Assembly: GCA_934539295.1 (NCBI GenBank)
Contig: CAKTCN010000001.1
Location: 62,001 to 126,000 of the forward strand
Length of the DNA stretch: 64,000 bases
Reading direction: 5' to 3'
From: an uncultured Allosphingosinicella sp.
Lineage (GTDB): Bacteria; Pseudomonadota; Alphaproteobacteria; Sphingomonadales; Sphingomonadaceae
Program-made: the position numbers and the translations under genes
The notes under the pieces: generated by a model
What the model saw: only the letters and a program-made list of their open reading frames with translations
Told to the model about the DNA's origin: nothing
Databases searched by the model: none
Shown: positions 7,183 through 14,450 of the stretch, one piece after another
Layout: every line of letters begins with the position of its first letter
How positions within the stretch are numbered: the first letter of the stretch is position 1

Positions 7183-9258
7183 CTATCCTTCCTCGTCCGG
7201 TCCCCGACCCGGAGGCGGCGGCGCGAGTTCGACCGGCCGCTCTTCCGGCGGCGCCGCCGGGCGCCTGCCGGACGCGTCCACCGTCACGTCGCCCGTGTCC
7301 ATATCGACGCCCACGTCCACGCCGCTGTCGCCGACAGGAATGCGGATATTGTCGATGAGGTTGCCGAGCGGGCTTTCGCCGCGCGGCTCGGGCGCGGGCA
7401 CCGCCACACGGCGCGGCGCGGCGGAAGCGCCAGGCACCGCGCGGCTCATGAACGCCTTCCAGATGCGCGCCGGCAGACCGCCCCCCTGAACCCCGCCGAG
7501 CGGCGAATTGTCGTCATTGCCGACCCACACGCCCGCCACCAAGTCGCCCGCAAAGCCGATGAACAGGGCGTCCCTGTTCTCCTGGCTGGTCCCCGTCTTG
7601 CCGAACGTGTCGACGCCCAGACGCGCGGCGCGGCCGGTGCCGGTGTTCGCCGCCTGCCACAGCATGTCGAGCATCATGCGCTGGTTGCGCTCGCCCAATC
7701 GGCTCGGCCGCGACATGAAGTTGGAGAACCAGCCGCCTTCCTCCTCCGCCACGATGCCGTGCGCCTTGACCGGGTAGACGCCCGCGCGGATCGCCGCATA
7801 GGCTGCCGTCATCTCGATCAGCGGCACACCCGAGGTGCCGAGTGCAATCGACGGTTCTCCCGTCAGTTGCGATGTGACGCCGAGGTCGCGGGCGGCATCG
7901 ATCACTTCCTGCCGCCCGACGCGCTCGGACAGGCGCACGGTCGCAACGTTGCTGGAATATGTGAAGGCGTCGCGGATGGTGATCGGCCCGCGATACGTCC
8001 CGCTGCTGTTTCGCGGCGTCCAGCCGAGCACCGACACGGGCGTATCCTCGACGATCGCCTGCGGGCTCATGCCGGCCCGCATCGCGGCCAGGTAGACGAA
8101 CAGCTTGAAGGTCGATCCGGGCTGCCTCTTGGCCTGGGTGGCGCGATTGAACGGGCTGTCCTTGTAGCTCTTGCCGCCCACCATCGCGACGACGCGGCCG
8201 TCGGGGCGCATCGCCACCAAAGCCACCTGCGCCTTGCCGAGGCCGGCGCTGCGCACCGCCGCCACGGCCGCGCGCTGGATATCGTCGTCCAGCGTGGTGC
8301 GCACGCTCTGCTCACCATAGCCGCCTTCGGTGCTGGCGCGCGCCTCGTCGAACACCCAGTCGGCGAAATAGGTGCCGGTGGGGATATCCTCGCCCTTGCG
8401 GACTTTAAGCCGCACGGTCGGCAGCCGGTCTGCCTCGCGTTCGGTCAAGAAGCCGGCATCCACCATTGCGGCGGCGACCGTTTCGCCGCGTGCGCGTGCG
8501 CCCTTGAGGTTGCGGGTCGGCGCCAGCCGCGACGGCGCCTGCACCAGGCCGGCCAGCATGGTCGCCTGCTCCAGTGTCAGCGTCTCCGGCTCGCGGCTGA
8601 AATAATGTTTGGATGCCGCGCGCAGGCCATAGGCATTGTCGCCGAAATAGGCCGACGACATGTAGCGGCTGAGGATCTCATCCTTGCTGAGCCATGCCTC
8701 CAGCCACACGGCCATGATCGCTTCCTGCGCCTTGCGGCCCGGCGTGCGGTCGTTTGACAGGAAGGCGAGCTTGGCGAGCTGCTGCGTGATGGTGCTGCCG
8801 CCCTCGCGCAGGCCCCCGGCGCTGAGGTTCTTCATCATCGCGCGGATGATGCCCCACGGGTCGATGCCCATGTGGTTGTAGAAACGCCGGTCCTCGATCG
8901 CGATGAAGGCCTGGCCGACATGGTCGGGCAGCTGCGTCACGTCGACCGGATCGTCGGTCACCGCGCCGCGCCGCGCGATCGGTTTTCCGTCCGCCGACAG
9001 GATGGTGAGGCCGGGTGCGGCGATCGGCTGCAGCGACCGGGACAAAGGCGCCGTCACCACCAGCCAGGCGACCACCGCCAGGAACAGGGCCAGCAGCACC
9101 GCCGCCACGCGCCAGAAGGTGCGGTCGCGCCGGGGAGGCGGGGGTGGCGGATCGCTTGCCAGCGGGGGAAAGTAGCTGGGCGGCAGATCGTCGGGATAGG
9201 TGGCGCTACGGCCCCTGCCGAACAGCATCAGAGCACCTTGGCGGGCAATCGACAGCAC
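7183..9258 (-). CDS. class A penicillin-binding protein (PBP1A-type transglycosylase/transpeptidase)
   Basis: The 691-residue bifunctional enzyme polymerises and cross-links peptidoglycan at the periplasmic face of the inner membrane. After a proline-rich cytoplasmic tail, the anchor is at about 49-69. The glycosyltransferase domain (GT51) shows EDRRFYNH with catalytic E122 and GGSTITQQLAK (153-163). The transpeptidase domain shows the SxxK motif STFK with nucleophile S382, SSN at 435-437 and KTGTS at 554-558. All catalytic motifs are intact. The C-terminal ~60 residues are a disordered Pro/Arg/Glu-rich tail. The in-frame ATG ten codons downstream (9228) is an alternative start. It is divergent from sodC. 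Confidence 0.95.
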   Translation of the reverse strand: MLSIARQGALMLFGRGRSATYPDDLPPSYFPPLASDPPPPPPRRDRTFWRVAAVLLALFLAVVAWLVVTAPLSRSLQPIAAPGLTILSADGKPIARRGAVTDDPVDVTQLPDHVGQAFIAIEDRRFYNHMGIDPWGIIRAMMKNLSAGGLREGGSTITQQLAKLAFLSNDRTPGRKAQEAIMAVWLEAWLSKDEILSRYMSSAYFGDNAYGLRAASKHYFSREPETLTLEQATMLAGLVQAPSRLAPTRNLKGARARGETVAAAMVDAGFLTEREADRLPTVRLKVRKGEDIPTGTYFADWVFDEARASTEGGYGEQSVRTTLDDDIQRAAVAAVRSAGLGKAQVALVAMRPDGRVVAMVGGKSYKDSPFNRATQAKRQPGSTFKLFVYLAAMRAGMSPQAIVEDTPVSVLGWTPRNSSGTYRGPITIRDAFTYSSNVATVRLSERVGRQEVIDAARDLGVTSQLTGEPSIALGTSGVPLIEMTAAYAAIRAGVYPVKAHGIVAEEEGGWFSNFMSRPSRLGERNQRMMLDMLWQAANTGTGRAARLGVDTFGKTGTSQENRDALFIGFAGDLVAGVWVGNDDNSPLGGVQGGGLPARIWKAFMSRAVPGASAAPRRVAVPAPEPRGESPLGNLIDNIRIPVGDSGVDVGVDMDTGDVTVDASGRRPAAPPEERPVELAPPPPGRGPDEEG

Positions 9259-9376
9259 ATGGCATGCCTTCTATCGCCGCCTTGGCGCAGGCGCGAGTGC
9301 AATTTGACAGGCACCCGATCATGACGGCAACCGTTGCGCGCCCGGTTCGTTCAGGGCGGGAACAAGGGAGACAAAC

Positions 9377-9904
9377 ATGAAGCGCGCGATCATCGCCATC
9401 TCGCTTGCGGCCGCAACGGCTGCATGCTCGACCTACGGGGATGCTGACATGGCGGATGCGGCGCCTGCCGCGGGCACGGCGACGGCCGAACTGCGCGATC
9501 GCGCCGGCGTGGTGAAGGCGAGCGGGTCGGCCACGCAGGTCGGCACCGGCATTCGCGTGTCGCTGACCGCAATGAACATGCCGCAGGGTACCTATGCCGC
9601 GCACGTCCACACGACCGGCCGCTGCGATGCACCGGACTTCACCACCGCCGGGCCGCACTGGAACCCGACGGGGGCGCAGCATGGCAAGGACAATCCGCAG
9701 GGCATGCACAAGGGCGACCTTCCCAACCTGCTGGTCGGCACCGACGGGCGTGGCAGCATCGAATATACGATCCAGAATTCGGACCTGGCCTCCATGCTCG
9801 ACGCGGACGGCGCGTCGCTGGTGATCCATGCCAGTGCCGACGATTACCGCACCGACCCGTCAGGCAATTCGGGCGGTCGCATCGCCTGCGGCGTTTTCGG
9901 CTGA
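9377..9904 (+). CDS. sodC: Cu/Zn superoxide dismutase, putative lipoprotein
   Basis: The 175-residue enzyme dismutates superoxide in the periplasm. Its signal peptide ends in a lipobox-like TAAC with C17 as the likely lipidated cysteine. The SodC fold is shown by AHVHTTGRCD (copper ligands H76 and H78; C83 of the conserved disulphide), GPHWNPTGAQHG (zinc and bridging histidines), HKGDLPNL with the zinc aspartate, and the terminal GGRIACGVFG with the second disulphide cysteine C171. It starts behind an AAGGGA-like ribosome site and is followed after 22 bases by a phosphatase gene. Confidence 0.95.
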   Translation: MKRAIIAISLAAATAACSTYGDADMADAAPAAGTATAELRDRAGVVKASGSATQVGTGIRVSLTAMNMPQGTYAAHVHTTGRCDAPDFTTAGPHWNPTGAQHGKDNPQGMHKGDLPNLLVGTDGRGSIEYTIQNSDLASMLDADGASLVIHASADDYRTDPSGNSGGRIACGVFG

Positions 9905-9926
9905 TCCGGACGGTTCGCCCCAACGC

Positions 9927-10394
9927 ATGACCAAGTCGGTACTGTTCGTCTGCCTCGGCAATATCTGCCGCTCGCCGCTCGCGGAGGCGGCGCTGCGTGC
10001 CGAGGCGGAGCGAGCGGGGCTTGATGTCGAGGTGGATTCCGCCGGCACGGGTGACTGGCATATCGGCCATCCGCCCGATCTGCGCGCCCAGGCCGTGGCG
10101 CGGCGCAACGGCGTCGACATCGGCGACCTGCGGGCGCGGCAGGTGAAGCGGGCGGATTTCGCGCGCTTCGACCATATCGTCGCGCTCGACAGGCAGAACC
10201 TCGCCGACCTCCAGGCGCTTCGGCCGCAGGATGCCAGGGCGGAGCTGTCGCTGCTGCTCGACCATGTGCCGGGGCGGGCAGGGGAGGCGGTTGCCGATCC
10301 TTATCATGGCGATGACGATCATTTCGACGTCACCTGGCGCGACGTCACGCAAGGCGCGCGGGGCCTCGCCAAAAGGCTTACGGATGAAGGGTGA
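9927..10394 (+). CDS. low-molecular-weight protein tyrosine phosphatase
   Basis: The frame is open from 9828, but the natural start is the ATG at 9927, 22 bases after sodC, giving 155 residues. The N-terminal phosphate loop CLGNICRS has catalytic C9 and R15, and the conserved general-acid motif DPYHG lies near residue 128. This is the LMW-PTP/arsenate-reductase fold, and the canonical length supports a phosphotyrosine phosphatase. Its stop codon overlaps the GTG start of the next gene by four bases, so translation of the two is coupled. The partner, a fructosamine-kinase-type protein, suggests a shared role in repair or dephosphorylation of glycated products, which is inference only. Confidence 0.93.
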   Translation: MTKSVLFVCLGNICRSPLAEAALRAEAERAGLDVEVDSAGTGDWHIGHPPDLRAQAVARRNGVDIGDLRARQVKRADFARFDHIVALDRQNLADLQALRPQDARAELSLLLDHVPGRAGEAVADPYHGDDDHFDVTWRDVTQGARGLAKRLTDEG

Positions 10395-11197
10395 GCATCC
10401 TCGCCCGCCGCGTTGCCGATCTTGGGCTGGCCGGGGCGGGACAGGCAGAGCGTCTTTGCGGCGGCGACCTGTCCGAAGTGCTGTTGCTACGCCGTCCGCA
10501 CGGCCTTGCCGTCGCAAAGGCCGCGCCGCTTGCCGGTGTGGAGGCGTCGATGCTGCGCGCGCTGGCGGCGGCGGGCGTGCCGGTGCCGGCGGTGGAGGCG
10601 GAATATGAAGGCGTGCTCCTGCTCGACCATGTCGACAATGACGGCGTCTTCAGTCGGCGCGCCTGGGCAAGCATAGGACAGGCTCTGGCGCAGTTGCACG
10701 GCAACCACGGTGACGCTTATGGCTGGCCCGTCGACTATCAACTCGGCACCGTGGCACTCGACAATCGATCGTCGGACCACTGGCCTTCCTTCTTCGGGGA
10801 GCAGCGCCTGCGCGCCACCGCCGCCCTGCTGGATCGACCCTGGCGCAGCCGCGTCGACGATCTTGCGGCGCGCCTCGGCGACCTGCTTCCGGCATCACCG
10901 ACTCCGGAGCTGCTCCATGGCGACCTGTGGACCGGAAACATCCTCGTCCGCGACGGCGCGCTGGCCGCCTTCATCGATCCTGCCGCCTGCTATGGCCATG
11001 CCGAGGCGGACCTGGCGATGCTGACCCTGTTCGCCGAGCCACCGCCCGAATTCTGGACCGCCTATGGCACGGGGGACCCCGGCTGGGAGGAGCGGCGTCA
11101 CGTTTACCAGCTCTTCCCCGCGCTCGTGCACCTGCGCCTGTTCGGCGGCACCTATGCCGGCATGGTCGACCGGCTGCTCACTGCGCTCGGCGCCTGA
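10391..11197 (+). CDS. fructosamine kinase family protein
   Basis: The 268-residue protein starts with GTG inside the four-base overlap GTGA with the preceding phosphatase gene. It belongs to the fructosamine/ketosamine-3-kinase branch of aminoglycoside-phosphotransferase-like kinases. The catalytic loop HGDLWTGN has D178, and the metal-binding IDPAACYGHAEADLAM follows at about 195-210. The N-terminal lobe has the conserved GGDLSEVLLL nucleotide loop. Family members phosphorylate protein-bound fructosamines and ribulosamines, which triggers deglycation. Coupling to a low-molecular-weight phosphatase is a pairing known in other bacteria. Confidence 0.9.
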   Translation: MSILARRVADLGLAGAGQAERLCGGDLSEVLLLRRPHGLAVAKAAPLAGVEASMLRALAAAGVPVPAVEAEYEGVLLLDHVDNDGVFSRRAWASIGQALAQLHGNHGDAYGWPVDYQLGTVALDNRSSDHWPSFFGEQRLRATAALLDRPWRSRVDDLAARLGDLLPASPTPELLHGDLWTGNILVRDGALAAFIDPAACYGHAEADLAMLTLFAEPPPEFWTAYGTGDPGWEERRHVYQLFPALVHLRLFGGTYAGMVDRLLTALGA

Positions 11198-11292
11198 ACG
11201 TCGTTCCCGGCCGATGCCGGACGCGTTGGCCGATATCGTGCGTCACTCCAGCCAGGGCATTCTCCCATCTTGACCCTGCCCCGGCCTCGACC

Positions 11293-11306
11293 GGATACCG
11301 GTGTCA
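11293..11306. promoter_or_regulatory. uronate-type LacI operator upstream of first GH28 gene
   Basis: GGATACCGGTGTCA has a perfect right half (GGTGTCA) of the palindrome TGACACCGGTGTCA and a two-mismatch left half. It is 23 bases before the ATG of the GH28 gene and matches the sites at 14281, 14383, 17491, 27568 and 31880. Confidence 0.75.
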
Positions 11307-11329
11307 AACAGGACAAGAGGGAGAGGATC

Positions 11330-12751
11330 ATGATCATTCAGCCGTCGCGGCGCGACGTCATTCGCTATGGTTCCGCCGGAGTCGCGCTCGGCCTGCTGCC
11401 GCGGGCTGCGCTCGCTGCGCAGGCCAATCCCTGGGACCGTGCCGAACAGATCGCCCGCACCGTCCAGGCGCCCAGTTTTCCCGCGCGCGACTTCGACATC
11501 GCGCGCTTTGGCGCAAAGGGCGACGGAACGACGCTTGACACCGACGCCATCGCCCGCGCGATCGACGCGTGCAGCAAGGCGGGCGGTGGGCGCGTGGTGG
11601 TGCCGGCGGGGCGCTTCCTGACCGGCGCGGTGCACCTCAAGTCCAACGTCAACCTGCACCTTGCCGCCGGCGCGACGCTCGCCTTCAGCACGGACCCGGC
11701 TCATTACCCGATCGTGTTCACGCGGTGGGAGGGGATCGAGTTGATGAACTATTCGCCCTTCATCTACGCCTATCGGCAGAAGAACATCGCCATCACCGGC
11801 GCGGGCACGCTCGACGGGCAATCGAACGCGCAGCATTGGTGGTCGTGGAAGGGGCCGTGGGGCGGCACCGTCCCGCATGGCTGGCGCGAGGGCATGCCCG
11901 ATCAGCGCAAGGCGCGCGCCATCCTGTTCCAGATGGCCGAGGACAATGTGCCGGTGAACAAGCGCGTGTTCGGCGACGGTCACTACCTGCGCCCCAGCTT
12001 CGTCCAGCCTTATGACTGCGACAATGTGCTGATCGAGGGCGTGAGCCTGCGAAACTCGCCCTTCTGGAACATCCACCCGGTGCTGTGCCGCAACGTGACG
12101 CTGCGCGGCGTCAACGTCGCGGGGCACGGCCCCAACAACGACGGCTGCGATCCGGAATCGGTCGATCACATGCTGATCGAGCGGTGCGAGTTTGACACGG
12201 GCGACGATTGCATTGCGGTCAATTCGGGCCGCAATGCCGACGGTCGCCGCCTGGCTACGCCCAGCCAGAACATCCTGATCCGCGACTGCCACATGAAGGA
12301 AGGCCATGGCGGGGTGGTGGTGGGCAGCCAGATCTCCGGGGGCGCGCGCTGGGTCTTCGCCGAACGGTGCCGCATGGACAGCCCCGACCTCTGGTACGCG
12401 ATCCGTTTCAAGAACAATGCGCTGCGTGGCGGCCTTCTCGAGAACTTCTATTATCGCGACATCAGCGTCGGCCAGGTCAGCCGCGCCGCGATCACCTGCG
12501 ACTTCAACTATGAGGAGGGCGCGAATGGTCGCTTCAAGCCGGAACTGCGCAACGTGGTGGTCGAGCGGCTACGGGCGGAGAAGGCGACGCGCGTGATCGA
12601 CAGCCAGGGTCTGCCCGGCGCGCCGGTAACGGGCATCACCTTGCGCGACTGCAGCTTCAACGGCGTCACGCAGCCGAGCGTGGTGAAGCACACTGAGGGG
12701 CTAAGACTGGAGAATGTGCGGGTGAACGGAGCGGTGGTTACCCAGCTTTAA
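11330..12751 (+). CDS. polygalacturonase, GH28, Tat-exported
   Basis: The 473-residue enzyme starts at the ATG at 11330 behind GAGGGAGAGG; the frame extends upstream to 11270, but those codons contain the operator. The N-terminus has a twin-arginine signal (SRRDVIRYG, then a hydrophobic stretch ending RAALAAQA). The parallel beta-helix domain shows GAKGDGTT (61-68), the catalytic set NND (269-271), GDD (291-293), GHG (325-327) and RFK (359-361). The NND form GHGPNNDGCDPES is typical of bacterial exo-polygalacturonases or galacturonan hydrolases. It hydrolyses alpha-1,4 galacturonan in the periplasm or outside. It is convergent with the other GH28 gene and probably controlled by the LacI operator just upstream. 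Confidence 0.93.
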   Translation: MIIQPSRRDVIRYGSAGVALGLLPRAALAAQANPWDRAEQIARTVQAPSFPARDFDIARFGAKGDGTTLDTDAIARAIDACSKAGGGRVVVPAGRFLTGAVHLKSNVNLHLAAGATLAFSTDPAHYPIVFTRWEGIELMNYSPFIYAYRQKNIAITGAGTLDGQSNAQHWWSWKGPWGGTVPHGWREGMPDQRKARAILFQMAEDNVPVNKRVFGDGHYLRPSFVQPYDCDNVLIEGVSLRNSPFWNIHPVLCRNVTLRGVNVAGHGPNNDGCDPESVDHMLIERCEFDTGDDCIAVNSGRNADGRRLATPSQNILIRDCHMKEGHGGVVVGSQISGGARWVFAERCRMDSPDLWYAIRFKNNALRGGLLENFYYRDISVGQVSRAAITCDFNYEEGANGRFKPELRNVVVERLRAEKATRVIDSQGLPGAPVTGITLRDCSFNGVTQPSVVKHTEGLRLENVRVNGAVVTQL

Positions 12752-12762
12752 AACCTGCCTCT

Positions 12763-12840
12763 CATTGCGAGGCGCGAAGCGGCGCGGCAATCCAGCGGGC
12801 CTCCGACGCTGCACTGGATTGCTTCGCTACGCTCGCAATG
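12763..12840. repeat. intergenic inverted repeat between convergent GH28 genes
   Basis: Two imperfect complementary arms (12763-12795 and 12814-12840) are built from the block CAATCCAG and its complement CTGGATTG, together with CATTGCGAG and its complement CTCGCAATG. The element fills the gap between two convergent genes, so its RNA hairpin could act as a bidirectional terminator. The type resembles dispersed palindromic repeats common between sphingomonad genes. Confidence 0.75.
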
Positions 12841-12855
12841 ACGGGGCGGGGGCGT

Positions 12856-14229
12856 TTACTGCCGCACCTTCGCACCCGCCTCTTGCACCAGTGCCGCCCC
12901 GTCCTCGCTCCGCACGTCGAGCCCGCGCGCGTCCACCTCGGCATGGCGCACCAGCAGCCCGCGCCTTGAGCGCACGTCCACGTCCTTGAACACCAGCCCC
13001 TCGATGCTCCGCTCGGGCAATCCCACCACGATGCCCGCACGGTCTCCACCTGTCGCCTTCAGCCCTTCCACCCGCACGTTGCGGATCCATGGCGTGCTGT
13101 TCGCCTTGTAGGGCACCGGCGCCTCGCGCTCGCTCGGATAGATCTGGTGCCCGAGCAGGAAGGACCCCGGATCGGCGGCCAGCTTGTTGGCGACGGCGGT
13201 CTCGTCATAGCCGGCGCCGGTATAATAGCCGGAAAAGACCATCGGCGTCTCGACATCGGTCATGCGGTTGTTGCGGAACACGATGTCCTGCACGATGCCG
13301 CCGCGTTCGCGCGGCGTCTTGATGCGGATTCCGTACATCGATCCGGTAAGCTCGTTATCCTCGACCAGCACGTTCCTGACGCCGCCGATCGTCTCGCTGC
13401 CGATGCAGATGCCGCGCCCGGCCAGCCCCTTGTTGCCACGTATCACGATATTCTCGACCGCCGCATCGGGCCGCGCCGGGTTCACCTTCAGCGACTTGAT
13501 GGCGACCACATCGTCGCCGACATCGAAGAAGTTGTTGGTGATCAACATGTTGCGTGTGTCGATCGGATCGATTGCGTCGGTGTTGGGCGAATGGGCGAGC
13601 GCGACGAAGCGCATGCCGTTGACCGTCACGTCCTCCGAATCCTTCACCACCAGGTGGAAGCTCGGCGAGTTCCACAGGCCGACCCCGTCGAACAGCAGGT
13701 TGCGGCTGCGCACCGCATGGACGAGGCGCGGGCGATTGGTGCCGCCGCCGGTCAGCTTTTCGCGCGCCTGATCGCGCCATCGGTCCCACCAGGTCGCGCC
13801 CTGACCGTCGATCCGGCCGGAACCCGTGATGGCGACATTCTGCGCATCGGCGATGTTGATCAGTGCGATCCAATCGACGTTGGTGAGATAGGCCTCCGTC
13901 GCCCTGGTCACCTTGTAGGGCGCCGTATCGGTCACCCCGACCAGTTCCGAATAAGGCGCCAGATGCAGGCGGATGTTCGATTTGAGGAAGATCGGCGCGA
14001 TCAGATACTCGCCCCGCGGCACCAGCACCGTGCCGCCGCCTTGCGCCGCGCAATCGTCGATCGCCTTCTGGAAGGCTTCGGTGTCCAGCATCACCCGCGT
14101 GCCCCTGGCCCCGTAGCGCGTCACGTCGCAGGTCCGCTCGGCAAAGGACATGCGCGCCTGCCCATGCGCGGGAGCAGCGGTGACCATGCCGGCAAGCAGG
14201 CTGGCGGCGAACAACGTGCTGGACTTCAT
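12856..14229 (-). CDS. GH28 family protein with altered GHG motif, secreted
   Basis: The 457-residue protein starts at the ATG at 14229 behind a GGGAGAGGG ribosome site; an upstream in-frame start at 14286 would place the operator inside the gene. A Sec signal peptide is present (MKSSTLFAASLLAGMVTAAP, cleavage near HGQA). The beta-helix domain has NTD (216-218), GDD (238-240) and RIK (302-304), but the usual GHG is GRG (271-273): the codon is CGC, one base from CAC. That histidine is important in polygalacturonases, so the substrate may differ (for example rhamnogalacturonan or an unsaturated end) or activity may be lowered. It is divergent from a TonB-dependent receptor, and each gene has its own operator. 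Confidence 0.88.
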   Translation of the reverse strand: MKSSTLFAASLLAGMVTAAPAHGQARMSFAERTCDVTRYGARGTRVMLDTEAFQKAIDDCAAQGGGTVLVPRGEYLIAPIFLKSNIRLHLAPYSELVGVTDTAPYKVTRATEAYLTNVDWIALINIADAQNVAITGSGRIDGQGATWWDRWRDQAREKLTGGGTNRPRLVHAVRSRNLLFDGVGLWNSPSFHLVVKDSEDVTVNGMRFVALAHSPNTDAIDPIDTRNMLITNNFFDVGDDVVAIKSLKVNPARPDAAVENIVIRGNKGLAGRGICIGSETIGGVRNVLVEDNELTGSMYGIRIKTPRERGGIVQDIVFRNNRMTDVETPMVFSGYYTGAGYDETAVANKLAADPGSFLLGHQIYPSEREAPVPYKANSTPWIRNVRVEGLKATGGDRAGIVVGLPERSIEGLVFKDVDVRSRRGLLVRHAEVDARGLDVRSEDGAALVQEAGAKVRQ

Positions 14230-14280
14230 CTTCGACCCTCTCCCATCGGTGTTGCAGGCCCGCAACAATCGGGCGGGAAC

Positions 14281-14294
14281 TGACACCGGTTTCC
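14281..14294. promoter_or_regulatory. uronate-type LacI operator upstream of second GH28 gene
   Basis: TGACACCGGTTTCC has a perfect left half of the palindrome TGACACCGGTGTCA and two mismatches in the right half. It lies 51 bases upstream of the reverse-strand GH28 start at 14229. Confidence 0.75.
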
Positions 14295-14382
14295 ATTTTT
14301 CCGATCATGCCGCCCCGGACTCTCTTGCAGACGGTCCGGTCACGGTAAATGATGCAAGCTGCACTAGAACATCCGTCAGAGT

Positions 14383-14396
14383 TGATACCGGTGTCA
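14383..14396. promoter_or_regulatory. uronate-type LacI operator upstream of TonB-dependent receptor
   Basis: TGATACCGGTGTCA is a palindrome with one mismatch to TGACACCGGTGTCA, and flanking T and A extend it to 16 bases. It is 54 bases before the receptor start at 14451 and, with the site at 14281, gives each arm of this divergent promoter region its own operator. Confidence 0.8.
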
Positions 14397-14450
14397 ACGT
14401 AGCTGAAGCGGCAACAGACCGCGCGGCTCGCAATGAGGAGGGGAATGCTG

